Shown here: in pieces, positions 1 to 7,366 of the stretch
Position numbering within the stretch: position 1 is the first letter of the stretch
Layout: every line of letters starts with the position of its first letter
NCBI RefSeq assembly: GCF_029978005.1
Contig: NZ_JARKOZ010000146.1
Span: 1 to 42,397, forward strand
Reading direction: 5' to 3'
Length of the DNA: 42,397 bases
DNA from: Solidesulfovibrio sp.
Lineage (GTDB): Bacteria; Desulfobacterota; Desulfovibrionia; Desulfovibrionales; Desulfovibrionaceae
Translations under genes and position numbers: made by a program
The notes under the pieces: model-generated
Database searches by the model: none
Seen by the model: the letters and a program-made list of their open reading frames with translations, nothing else
Told to the model about the DNA's origin: nothing

Positions 1-167
1 GCGTCGGCGGCGGCCAGGGCCTCGGGCACGGTGAGCAGGCCCGAGGCGACCAGAACGATGGCCCCGAGCACCGCCGCGCCGGCCCGGTCCAGGGCCAGTC
101 CCGGCAGCCGCCCCAAGGCCATGGCCGCGTACACGAACACGAAAACGACAAGCACGATGGCGCGCAC
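1..167 (-). CDS. SLC13/ArsB-type anion permease, N-terminal fragment
   Basis: The 5' end of a membrane transporter that runs off the left edge; about 55 residues are visible. Reading from a GTG at 167, the protein opens with a hydrophobic segment (RAIVLVVFVFVYAAMALGR), then a short polar turn with PGLALDR, then a second hydrophobic helix with GAAVLGAIVLVASG. This order (helix, LGRLPGLALDRxG, helix) is characteristic of the SLC13/citrate transporter/ArsB-NhaD superfamily, secondary carriers of anions across the inner membrane. An in-frame TAG lies four codons upstream of the GTG, so the start cannot be much earlier. No strong ribosome-binding site is visible. The substrate cannot be told from this fragment. 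Confidence 0.6.
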   Translation of the reverse strand, partial: MRAIVLVVFVFVYAAMALGRLPGLALDRAGAAVLGAIVLVASGLLTVPEALAAAD

Positions 168-183
168 GCCCCGGACCTAGCAG

Positions 184-197
184 TTTTGCCGGCAAAA
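184..197. promoter_or_regulatory. Perfect palindrome TTTTGCCGGCAAAA, possible operator
   Basis: A 14-bp perfect palindrome without spacer lies 17 bp upstream of the permease GTG and just beyond the carbonic anhydrase terminator. Its position fits an operator for the leftward permease gene. It could also be a secondary part of the terminator region. No regulator is assigned. Confidence 0.35.
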
Positions 198-200
198 TCC

Positions 201-231
201 AAAACAAAAAAGCGGCCCCCGAAGGGGCCGC
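201..231 (-). terminator. Rho-independent terminator of the carbonic anhydrase gene
   Basis: On the minus strand an 8-bp GC stem (GCGGCCCC at 212-219 pairs with GGGGCCGC at 224-231) with a 4-nt loop is followed by TTTTTTGTTTT. It begins about 25 bp after the carbonic anhydrase stop codon. Confidence 0.85.
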
Positions 232-256
232 CTTCGTCGCCCTGCGGGCGGAAAAA

Positions 257-970
257 CTACTTGCCGAGCAGGGTGGCCACGCTCGGGTGTTCGCCGAACC
301 AGTGCACCTCGCCGGAGTCGATGTCGTAGAGCGCCCCCACGACCTTGACCTTTCCGGCGGCGGCCATCTGCTTGAGCAGCGGGCTCTTGGCGTAGATGTC
401 GCTTATGGCCTGCCAGATGTTGGCTTCAATGGACTTGTTGATCAGCTCCTCCAGATCCGAGGAGGCGAAGCGGGACTTGACGGACTTGACCGCCGGCACG
501 ATGGGGGAAACCAGCTTGCCGATGTTCTCGGTGACGGGCTCGTTTTTGACCACGGCCGTGACCGCGCCGCACTTGGTGTGGCCAAGGACCACGATGAGCG
601 GCACGCCCAGGTGCTCGGCCCCGTATTCCATGGTGCCGATCTCGTCCACGGCGGCCACGTTGCCGGCCACGCGCACGGCGAAGATGTCGCCCACGCCCTG
701 GTCGAAGACGATCTCCAGGGGCACGCGGGAATCGGCGCAGGACAGGATGGTGGCGAAGGGGTGCTGGCCGCCGGCGGTGGTCTCGTGACGGCGAGCGGCA
801 TCCTGGTGCGGCGCGACGCTGGCCGCCGCCACGTAGCGCATGTTGCCTTCCTTGAGTTTGCCCAGAGCCTCGTCAGCGCTCAGTCCCGGGCCGCCGGAAG
901 AAGCCATGGCCAAGGCGCAAAGCGCGAAAAGCAATGCAGTCATGGTGGTCGCCGTGAAAAACCGTTTCAT
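257..970 (-). CDS. Periplasmic beta-class carbonic anhydrase
   Basis: Interconverts CO2 and bicarbonate. The 237-residue protein starts with a signal peptide (MKRFF, hydrophobic core, cleavage near AMA-SS at residue 24), so it should act outside the inner membrane. The zinc-site signatures of the beta class are intact: C78-A-D80-S-R82 and H131-T-K-C134-G. The ATG at 970 is preceded by GGGAGGATTCAAG, a strong ribosome-binding site. The gene has its own terminator and appears monocistronic. Exported beta-carbonic anhydrases are known in other proteobacteria and are thought to help trap or supply CO2/bicarbonate. In a sulfate reducer, a role in CO2 handling at the cell surface is an inference. 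Confidence 0.93.
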   Translation of the reverse strand: MKRFFTATTMTALLFALCALAMASSGGPGLSADEALGKLKEGNMRYVAAASVAPHQDAARRHETTAGGQHPFATILSCADSRVPLEIVFDQGVGDIFAVRVAGNVAAVDEIGTMEYGAEHLGVPLIVVLGHTKCGAVTAVVKNEPVTENIGKLVSPIVPAVKSVKSRFASSDLEELINKSIEANIWQAISDIYAKSPLLKQMAAAGKVKVVGALYDIDSGEVHWFGEHPSVATLLGK

Positions 971-1134
971 CTTGAATCCTCCCTCAGGCTGGTTATGGCT
1001 TCAACATACCTACAACAAACCCAAGGGCATGGTCAAAGCAATCCTGCCGCCCGAGCGGTTGCTCCCGCCAATTCCCCCGGGTATGCTGCCGGGGCGGGCG
1101 CGTCGCCCGCGCATCCGCAAGAACGGAGCCTGTC

Positions 1135-2601
1135 ATGCTGGGAATCGTCGTTTTTGGCTGCGGCGCGGCGGTCATGGTGCTGGAGCTCGTGGGCGCGCGC
1201 ATCCTGGCCCCGTTTTTCGGCACCTCCATGGTGGTGTGGAGCGGGCTCATCGGCCTCGTCCTGGCCAGCCTCGCCGTGGGCTACTGGCAGGGCGGGCGCA
1301 TCGCCGACCGTCGCCCGAGCCCGGGCGTGCTTTCGGGGGTCATCGCCCTGGCCGCCGCCCTCGTTGCCGCCACGGCCGCAACCAAGATCCCGCTGCTGGA
1401 ATTCTTGGCCACCCGCGCTCCGGGGCCGCGCCTGGCCGTGCTCGCCGCCGTGCTGCTGCTGTTCGCCCCGGCCGCCGCCCTGCTCGGCATGGTCGCGCCC
1501 TTCGCCGTGCGGCTGTCCGTGCGCGACGCCGCCACGTCGGGGACCACCGCGGGCCGGCTTTACGCCCTGTCCACCCTGGGCAGCATCGTCGGCACCTTCG
1601 CGGCGGGCTTTTTCCTCATCGCGGCCTGCGGCACCACGGCCACCCTCCTGGCCGTGGCCGGCTTCCTGCTCCTGCTGTCGCTTTTGGCCTCCCGGACCGG
1701 CATCAAGGGCAAGGCCGCGGCCGCGGCCGTGCTCCTGCTTTCCGGCCTGGCCATCCAGGCCACGGACCAGTCCCTGGCGGCGGCCGGCGTCGCGGACGTG
1801 GACACGGCCTACGGCCGGGTGCTGGTCTACTCGGGCATGGAACCGGACACCGGCCGCACGCTTCGCATCATGACCACCGGCCCCCTGCGCTGCCAGTCGG
1901 CCATCTACCCGGACGCACCTTCCGAGCTGGCCCTTCCCTACACGCGTTTTTTCGCCATGGGCTATTCCCTGGTCCCCGAACCGCGCCGGGTGCTGGTTCT
2001 CGGCGGCGGGGGCTACGCCTTCGCCCGCCACGCCGCGAGGAACCTGCCCGGCGCCACGGTCACCGTGGTGGAGCTCGACCCGGGTGTGACGGCCCTGGCC
2101 CGGAAACATTTCGGGCTCGCCGACGACCCGCGCCTGACCATCGTCCACGAGGACGCCCGGACCTTCGTCAACCGGCCCGGGGAGCCCTACGACCTGATCT
2201 ACCTCGATGTCTTCGGCACGGACTACCTGCCGCCCTTCCACATGGTCACGCGGGAGGCGGCGACGCGCCTTGCGGCCCTGCTCGCCCCGGGCGGGGCGGT
2301 GGTGGTCAACGCCATCGGCGCGCCTCAGGGAACGGGCGGGCGTTTCCTGCGCTCCCTGGCCGCCACCTTCGCCACGGCCTTTCCCGACCTGGCCGTCTAT
2401 CCCCTGGCCGGGCCTGAGAAAGCCGGGGAGGAGCAAAACGTCATGCTCGTCGCCCGCCCCGAGGAAGGCCCCGGCCCCGTGCCCACGGACGCCGAGACCC
2501 GGGCCTTCCTGACGGGAAGGCTCGACGATCCGTTCGGCAACGACGCGTTGGTCCTCACCGACGACCACGCGCCCGTGGAATGGCTGGGACTGGGATTGTA
2601 G
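1135..2601 (+). CDS. Membrane-fused spermidine-synthase-like protein
   Basis: A 488-residue protein. Residues 1-215 form six or more hydrophobic helices, with GARILAPFFG and GLVLASLAVGYWQGG near the start, the hallmark of the fused MFS/spermidine synthase group. Residues 225-488 form a Rossmann methyltransferase-like domain: VLVLGGGGYAF (286-296), VVELDP (311-316), HEDART, IYLDVFG and LAPGGAVVVN. Genuine SpeE enzymes carry GGGDG and a catalytic Asp in a DxxDP-type motif. Here these read GGGGY and LDVFG, so classical aminopropyl transfer is doubtful. The ATG follows AACGGAGCC. The flanking genes point elsewhere and it appears to be a single gene. The family is clear; the substrate is unknown. 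A larger relative lies at 16807-19680. Confidence 0.75.
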   Translation: MLGIVVFGCGAAVMVLELVGARILAPFFGTSMVVWSGLIGLVLASLAVGYWQGGRIADRRPSPGVLSGVIALAAALVAATAATKIPLLEFLATRAPGPRLAVLAAVLLLFAPAAALLGMVAPFAVRLSVRDAATSGTTAGRLYALSTLGSIVGTFAAGFFLIAACGTTATLLAVAGFLLLLSLLASRTGIKGKAAAAAVLLLSGLAIQATDQSLAAAGVADVDTAYGRVLVYSGMEPDTGRTLRIMTTGPLRCQSAIYPDAPSELALPYTRFFAMGYSLVPEPRRVLVLGGGGYAFARHAARNLPGATVTVVELDPGVTALARKHFGLADDPRLTIVHEDARTFVNRPGEPYDLIYLDVFGTDYLPPFHMVTREAATRLAALLAPGGAVVVNAIGAPQGTGGRFLRSLAATFATAFPDLAVYPLAGPEKAGEEQNVMLVARPEEGPGPVPTDAETRAFLTGRLDDPFGNDALVLTDDHAPVEWLGLGL

Positions 2602-2730
2602 CGCGGCGCGACGCGACGGGGGCGCGCGGGGCGTCGAGGTCTTCTCAAAAAGCCCCGACAGAAGGCGAGAGCCGCGATGCCGTGGCGCGCGGCTTCGGGA
2701 AAAGCGCTGGAACGGACCGGCGGGGGAGCG

Positions 2731-3495
2731 TCAGGAGGCGTCGAGGTCCAAGCCGACCGGACAGTGGTCCGAGCCCATGACCGTGTCGTCGATCCAGGCC
2801 CGGCGCACCCTGCCCCGCAGCTCCTCGGACACGAAGAAATAGTCGATGCGCCAGCCCACGTTGCGTTCGCGCGCCTTGAAGCGGTAGTCCCACCAGGTGT
2901 AGTGCCCGCCTTCCCGGGTGAACATGCGGAAGGTGTCCACGTAGCCGGCGTCCGTGAACTTGTCGAGCCAGGCCCGCTCCTCGGGCAGGAAGCCGGAGGT
3001 CTTCTCGTTGGCCTTGGCGTTTTTGAGGTCCAGGGCGGTGTGGGCGGTGTTGAAGTCGCCGCAGGCCACGATGGGCTTTTCCCGCCGCAAGGCCTCGGCG
3101 TGGGCCAGGAAGGCGTCGTAGTAGCCAAGCTTGTAGGCCAGGCGCTCGGGTCCCTGGCCGCCATTGGGAAAATAGACGTTGAAGAAGTAGAAGTCCTTGA
3201 ATTCCATCTGAATGAGCCGCCCCTCCCCGCAGTAGACCGGGTCGGGCAGGTCCATGACCACGCTCAGGGGCTCGACCCGGGAGAAGCAGCCCACGCCGGA
3301 GTAGCCCTTCTTCACCACGGAACTGCACCAGAGCGTCCGGTACGTTTCCGTGTGGCCGAAATCGGCCTCATGGCCGGGCTGGATCTTGGACTCCTGTATG
3401 CCGACGACGTCCGCGCCGCAGCCGGCCAGCCAGTCCCAGAAGCCCTTCTGAACCACGGCCCGCAGGCCGTTGACGTTCCAGCTCATCAGGATCAT
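2731..3495 (-). CDS. xth: Exodeoxyribonuclease III (AP endonuclease)
   Basis: DNA repair nuclease of the EEP fold that cleaves at abasic sites and trims 3' blocked ends. The protein has 254 residues, normal for the family. Visible active-site motifs are SWNVNG (N7), IQESK (E35), NVYFPNG (Y108), CGDFN (D147, N149) and MGSDHCP (D243, H244). The ATG at 3495 follows GCGGAGGAAGCGTC, a strong ribosome-binding site. It overlaps the TGA of the upstream HD-GYP regulator in an ATGA junction, so the two should be translationally coupled. It converges on the spermidine-synthase-like gene, with about 130 bp between the stops and no clear terminator there. Confidence 0.95.
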   Translation of the reverse strand: MILMSWNVNGLRAVVQKGFWDWLAGCGADVVGIQESKIQPGHEADFGHTETYRTLWCSSVVKKGYSGVGCFSRVEPLSVVMDLPDPVYCGEGRLIQMEFKDFYFFNVYFPNGGQGPERLAYKLGYYDAFLAHAEALRREKPIVACGDFNTAHTALDLKNAKANEKTSGFLPEERAWLDKFTDAGYVDTFRMFTREGGHYTWWDYRFKARERNVGWRIDYFFVSEELRGRVRRAWIDDTVMGSDHCPVGLDLDAS

Positions 3496-5243
3496 GACGC
3501 TTCCTCCGCCTCTTCCCGGGACGAGTCGACCGTTTCGCCGCGCATCATGCGCAGGAAGGTCGCGGCGCAGTCCGGACAGAACTGCCGGCCCGCCTCTTCT
3601 TCGATGATGGAAAGGGCCGTGGACAGGGGCATGCCCCGCCGGTACGGCCGGTCCGTGGTCATGGCGTCGAAGGCGTCGGCAATGGCGATGATACGCGCTC
3701 CGAGGGGGATGTCCTCGCCCATGATGGCCGTGGGGTAGCCCCCGCCGTCCCAGCGTTCGTGGTGGAGCAGGATCAGCGGCAGGACCGGGGCCAGGGAGAT
3801 GATGGGTCGCAGTATCTCCGCGCCGATGATGGCGTGCTCCTGGATCTTGGCGTACTCGCCGGGGGTGAGCTTGCCGGGTTTGAGCAGCACGGCGTCGCGC
3901 ACGCCGATCTTCCCGATGTCGTGAAGGTTGGCCCCGATCTCGAGCTCGCGCAGGGCCTTGTCGTCCAGTTCCATGGCCCGGCCCAGGCGCATGGCCATGC
4001 GCGACACCCGGGCCGTGTGGCCCTTGGTGTATTCGTCGCGGGCCTCGAGCGCCGTGATGAGCGCGGACATGCTGGCCAGCACATGCTCGTGCTCCTTTTT
4101 GATGTGGCGGTAGCTCTCGGCCAAGAGCTGCTCCACCACGAGCTGCATCTTCTCCACGTCGAAGGGCTTGACGAAATAGCGGGACACGCCCAGGCGCTCG
4201 CCGCGCAAAATGTCGCTCTGCCGCCCCCGGGTGCTCATGATCACCACCATGGTGTGGCGCAGCTCGGGCTCGTCGCGCAATTTCTCGCACAGGGCGTAGC
4301 CATCCATCTCCGGCATCTCGATGTCCGTGACCACCACGTCTGGCTTGTGCTCCCGGGCCAGCTCCAGGGCCTCGCGGCCGTTCTGGGCCGTGATCACGAA
4401 CAGGCCGCTCTTGATGAAGCTGTGGCGCAAAAGCTCCCGGATGAGCTTGGTGTCGTCGGCGACCAGGATCTTGTTGTGGCGCTTGCGCTCGACCAGATCC
4501 AGGTGCTCGGAGACCTTGGCCGCCAGCATCTCGGGCGGGAAGGACTTGAGCAGGTAGTCGTCCGCGCCGCAGCCGAAGGCCGTGTCCATGTCCAGGGGAT
4601 CGTCGCTGCTGGAGAGGATGATCACGGGCAGGTAGCGGCCGGAGTTTTCCTCCTTGAGCCGCCGGCACAGGTCCAGGCCGGAAAGTCCGGGCAAAAGCAC
4701 GCTCGTCAGCACGAGCTCGAAGGCGTGCTTGCGGCAAAGGGCCAGGGCCTGCTCGGCGTTGTGCGCGGCCACCACCCGGAAGCCGGCCGGCGACAGGGCG
4801 GCGCGCACCACGTGGAGCAAGGTCTTGCCGGCGTCCACGAAGAGGATTTCACGTCGGCCCGACCGGGCGGCCGCCTTGTTCCGTTCCTTGATCTCCTGGA
4901 GCACCGCGGCCAGGTTGTGGCGGTTGACGGGGTGGATGTCGCCGCCGTCGGGCACGGCGGCCATGCCCTGGGCATCGCCCTCCTCGAAGGGCAAAAGGTA
5001 GAGGATCGGGACGGCGCGGCCCATGTCCCGGGCCGCCGCCCGGATGCCCTCGATGAGCTGTTCGCTTTCCAGGCTCATGTAGGAGTCCTGGACCAGCACG
5101 GCGTCCGGAACCCGATCGTACAGAGGGAGATCCACCCGGCCGTCCTCGGGAAAGGCGAAAAGATAGTCCACGCCCGCCGTCAGGTAGATCTTGGACAGGA
5201 AGGCCCTGTAGAAAGCGATGTCGATGACATTGACGACGAACAT
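3492..5243 (-). CDS. Multi-receiver HD-GYP regulator (cyclic-di-GMP phosphodiesterase)
   Basis: A 583-residue response-regulator protein. Residues 1-120 look like a degenerate receiver. Residues 130-250 are a second receiver that has lost its phosphoacceptor (LVLTSVLLPG, Ser where Asp is expected). Residues 256-375 are a canonical receiver (LVADD, VVVTD with D307, MST, YFVKPF). Residues 395-560 are an HD-GYP domain with ANLHDIGKIG and HHERWDGGGYP intact, which normally hydrolyses cyclic di-GMP. Only the third receiver should take phosphate; the others may serve dimerisation or binding. I chose the ATG at 5243 because GGGAGG sits 5 nt upstream; a GTG two codons earlier overlaps that site. It overlaps xth by 4 nt. 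Confidence 0.88.
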   Translation of the reverse strand: MFVVNVIDIAFYRAFLSKIYLTAGVDYLFAFPEDGRVDLPLYDRVPDAVLVQDSYMSLESEQLIEGIRAAARDMGRAVPILYLLPFEEGDAQGMAAVPDGGDIHPVNRHNLAAVLQEIKERNKAAARSGRREILFVDAGKTLLHVVRAALSPAGFRVVAAHNAEQALALCRKHAFELVLTSVLLPGLSGLDLCRRLKEENSGRYLPVIILSSSDDPLDMDTAFGCGADDYLLKSFPPEMLAAKVSEHLDLVERKRHNKILVADDTKLIRELLRHSFIKSGLFVITAQNGREALELAREHKPDVVVTDIEMPEMDGYALCEKLRDEPELRHTMVVIMSTRGRQSDILRGERLGVSRYFVKPFDVEKMQLVVEQLLAESYRHIKKEHEHVLASMSALITALEARDEYTKGHTARVSRMAMRLGRAMELDDKALRELEIGANLHDIGKIGVRDAVLLKPGKLTPGEYAKIQEHAIIGAEILRPIISLAPVLPLILLHHERWDGGGYPTAIMGEDIPLGARIIAIADAFDAMTTDRPYRRGMPLSTALSIIEEEAGRQFCPDCAATFLRMMRGETVDSSREEAEEAS

Positions 5244-5299
5244 CAACACCTCCCGGACGCAGGCAGCCGCGCCGCGTCCGGCTTACACTGCATCGGGCG

Positions 5300-5971
5300 T
5301 CAGGCGAAAGACAGCAACTCGGCGGAAAGGACCCCGGAAGAGAACGTCACCCTGGCGAAGCCGCCGCCCGAAAGCGCCCCGGGATTGACCACCGTGGTCG
5401 CGCCGAGCCGGTCCACGGCCCTGGCCTCGTGGATGTGTCCGGTGAGGCATACGGCCGGCTGCACCCGCTCGATGAAGGCGCGAACGGCCTGGCTTCCCAC
5501 GTGGACGCCGCCGCCGACCACGTCCGTGGCCGTGCCGTGGGGCGGCGTATGGCAGACCATGACCAGGTGGGGGCAATGGGCCACGGCGGCGTAGCCGGTC
5601 TCGAGCCAGGCGGCGATGCGCTCCTCGCCGGCCTCGCTCGGCGTGCCGAAGGGCGTGGGCGTGGAATAGCCGCAGCCGAAAAATCCCACCCCCTGGGGGG
5701 TCACCCGGCCCGTGGCGTGGATGTTGACGCCCTCTCGCGTGAGGTAGGCGTCCACTTCGCTTTTGTCCATGTTGCCGATCTGGGCCATGATGACGGCATT
5801 TTCCCGCCGCACGGCCTCGATGACCGCTCTTGCCGCCGCAGCGCCGCCTTTTACCGTCAGATCGCCCGTGACGACGACGCCTGCCGCCGCGTCGAGCCCC
5901 GGCACGCGCGCCACGGCCGCCGCATCGTCGTGGATGTCGCCGATGCCGATCCAGTATGCGCCTTCGCCCAT
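5300..5971 (-). CDS. Calcineurin-like metallophosphoesterase
   Basis: A 223-residue cytosolic protein of the metallophosphoesterase superfamily. Metal-binding motifs appear in order: GDIHDD (D12, H14), TGDLTVKGG (D37), GNMDKSE (N67), MVCHTPPHG and CLTGHIHEARA near the C-terminus. The third motif is usually GNHD or GNHE; here the His is Met, a notable departure that could lower or change activity. A strong ribosome-binding site (GGGAGGGCGC) precedes the ATG. The gene diverges from the cyclo-ligase gene. The substrate is unknown; relatives act on phosphodiesters or phosphoproteins. Confidence 0.85.
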   Translation of the reverse strand: MGEGAYWIGIGDIHDDAAAVARVPGLDAAAGVVVTGDLTVKGGAAAARAVIEAVRRENAVIMAQIGNMDKSEVDAYLTREGVNIHATGRVTPQGVGFFGCGYSTPTPFGTPSEAGEERIAAWLETGYAAVAHCPHLVMVCHTPPHGTATDVVGGGVHVGSQAVRAFIERVQPAVCLTGHIHEARAVDRLGATTVVNPGALSGGGFARVTFSSGVLSAELLSFA

Positions 5972-6006
5972 GCGCCCTCCCGCGCGTTCGACGCCCGGGA
6001 ATGCGC

Positions 6007-6035
6007 TTCCCCAGGCGGCTTCCGCCTGCTACCAT
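6007..6035 (+). promoter_or_regulatory. Possible promoter with inverted repeat upstream of the cyclo-ligase gene
   Basis: CAGGCGG-CTT-CCGCCTG (6012-6028) is a perfect 7-bp inverted repeat. It is followed at once by TACCAT (6030-6035), which can serve as a -10 element. The -35 match (TTCCCC at 6007) is poor. If TACCAT is used, transcription would start within about 10-20 nt of the coding start, giving a very short leader. Confidence 0.28.
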
Positions 6036-6053
6036 GCGGTCATTGTGAACAAA

Positions 6054-6656
6054 ATGCAACCATCCGCCGCCTTCGACGCGGACAAGGCCGCCCTGCGGCG
6101 CGCCATGCTCGCCCGCCGCTTGGCCCTTTCGCCCGAGGCCGTGGCCCGGGCCAGCGTCGCCGTGGCGGCGCGCCTGTGGGAGCTGCCGGCTGCGGTCGCG
6201 GCCAGGGAAGTGCTGGCCTACCTGCCCGTCAAAAACGAGATCGACGCCGCCCTGATCGCCCGGGAGGCCCTGGCCCGGGGCAAGCGGCTGCTTTTGCCGC
6301 GCTGCCGGCCCCATGCGCCGGGCCTGCTCGACATCGGCTGCGTGGCCTGCCTCGAGGACGTGGTCCCCGGCCGCTTCGGCCTGCTGGAGCCCCGGGAGGA
6401 AGCCTGCCTGGCTCCGGACGCCTTCGCCCCGGACCTCATCCTCGTGCCCGGCCTGGCTTTCGACCTGGCCGGCGCGCGGCTCGGCTTCGGCGGCGGCTAC
6501 TACGACAGGCTGCTGGCCCGCCCGGCGACCGCCGGCGCGTTCACGGCGGGCCTGGCCCACGACTTCCAGCTAGTGCCGCACCTGCCCACCCAGGCCTGGG
6601 ACAGGCCGGTGGACGCGGTGCTCACCGAACTTCGAACCCGACTGGTCCGTGCATGA
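6054..6656 (+). CDS. fau: 5-formyltetrahydrofolate cyclo-ligase
   Basis: ATP-dependent conversion of 5-formyl-THF to 5,10-methenyl-THF in folate one-carbon metabolism. The 200-residue protein has the family features: an N-terminal helix with KAALRRAMLARR, VLAYLPVKNEID, LLLPRC, FGLLEP, and the ATP-binding signature LGFGGGYYDRLL near residue 150. I used the ATG at 6054; a GTG three codons earlier (6045) is equally possible because neither has a clear ribosome-binding site. The stop overlaps the ATG of pgeF (ATGA), so the two form an operon. Confidence 0.92.
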   Translation: MQPSAAFDADKAALRRAMLARRLALSPEAVARASVAVAARLWELPAAVAAREVLAYLPVKNEIDAALIAREALARGKRLLLPRCRPHAPGLLDIGCVACLEDVVPGRFGLLEPREEACLAPDAFAPDLILVPGLAFDLAGARLGFGGGYYDRLLARPATAGAFTAGLAHDFQLVPHLPTQAWDRPVDAVLTELRTRLVRA

Positions 6657-7366
6657 ACTACATCCCCTTCGCCTTTCCCGGCCTGCCGGGCATCGGCTGC
6701 GCCTTCGGCTGCGGCCCCGACACCATGGCCTTCACCGGCGCGCCCGACCCGGCGGCTGTCATCGCCACGCGCCGCGCCCTGCGCGACGAGCTGGGCTTTA
6801 CCGCCTGGCAGTCGCTTAGGCAGGTGCACGGCGTGCACATGGTCTTCGAACCGGAATGGGACACCCTGGAGCGGCCGAGCCTGGAGGCCGGCGACGGCCT
6901 GGCCGAGAGCCGGCCCGGCCGGGCCCTGGCCGTCAAGACGGCCGATTGCCAGCCCATCCTCATCGCCCACGAGTCCGGGGAGTTCGTGGCCGCCCTGCAC
7001 GTCGGCTGGCGGGGCAACGTAGCGGATTTCTGCGGTCGGGGGGTGCGGTCGTTTTGCGTGCGCTACGGCCTGGCCCCAAGCGAACTTTATGCCGTGCGCG
7101 GCCCGAGCCTGGGGCCGGGGGAATCGGAATTCACCGCCTTCGAGACGGAATTCGGCGAGGCCTTCCGACCGTATTTCGACTACCGGAAGCGGCGGGTGGA
7201 CCTGTGGCGGCTGACGCGCGACCAGCTCGTCGCGGCCGGCCTCGACCGGGACCGCATCTTCGGCCTGGACCTTTGCACCAAAAGCCTGCCGCTTTTCTTC
7301 TCCTACCGCCGCGACAGGACCGCCGGCCGCCAGGCCAGCCTCATCTGGATCAAGGAGAGGGGCTAG
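6653..7366 (+). CDS. pgeF: Laccase-domain purine nucleoside phosphorylase (PgeF/YfiH family)
   Basis: A 237-residue member of the family formerly called polyphenol oxidase/laccase, now known as a zinc-dependent purine nucleoside phosphorylase and adenosine deaminase, with a proposed peptidoglycan-editing role in E. coli. Visible signatures are LRQVHGVH, VKTADCQPI, ALHVGWRGN and GPSLGPGESEF. The zinc-binding His and Cys residues of QVHG, TADC and HVGWRG are all present. It is coupled to the cyclo-ligase gene by an ATGA overlap. Its TAG stop shares the palindrome CTAG with the stop of the convergent HD-GYP gene, so the two coding regions touch without any spacer. Confidence 0.9.
   Translation: MNYIPFAFPGLPGIGCAFGCGPDTMAFTGAPDPAAVIATRRALRDELGFTAWQSLRQVHGVHMVFEPEWDTLERPSLEAGDGLAESRPGRALAVKTADCQPILIAHESGEFVAALHVGWRGNVADFCGRGVRSFCVRYGLAPSELYAVRGPSLGPGESEFTAFETEFGEAFRPYFDYRKRRVDLWRLTRDQLVAAGLDRDRIFGLDLCTKSLPLFFSYRRDRTAGRQASLIWIKERG

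Noticed and set aside
6043-6050. TTGTGAAC as a Rex operator near the cyclo-ligase gene
   Set aside because: Only one half-site is present; the TTCACAA partner is missing.
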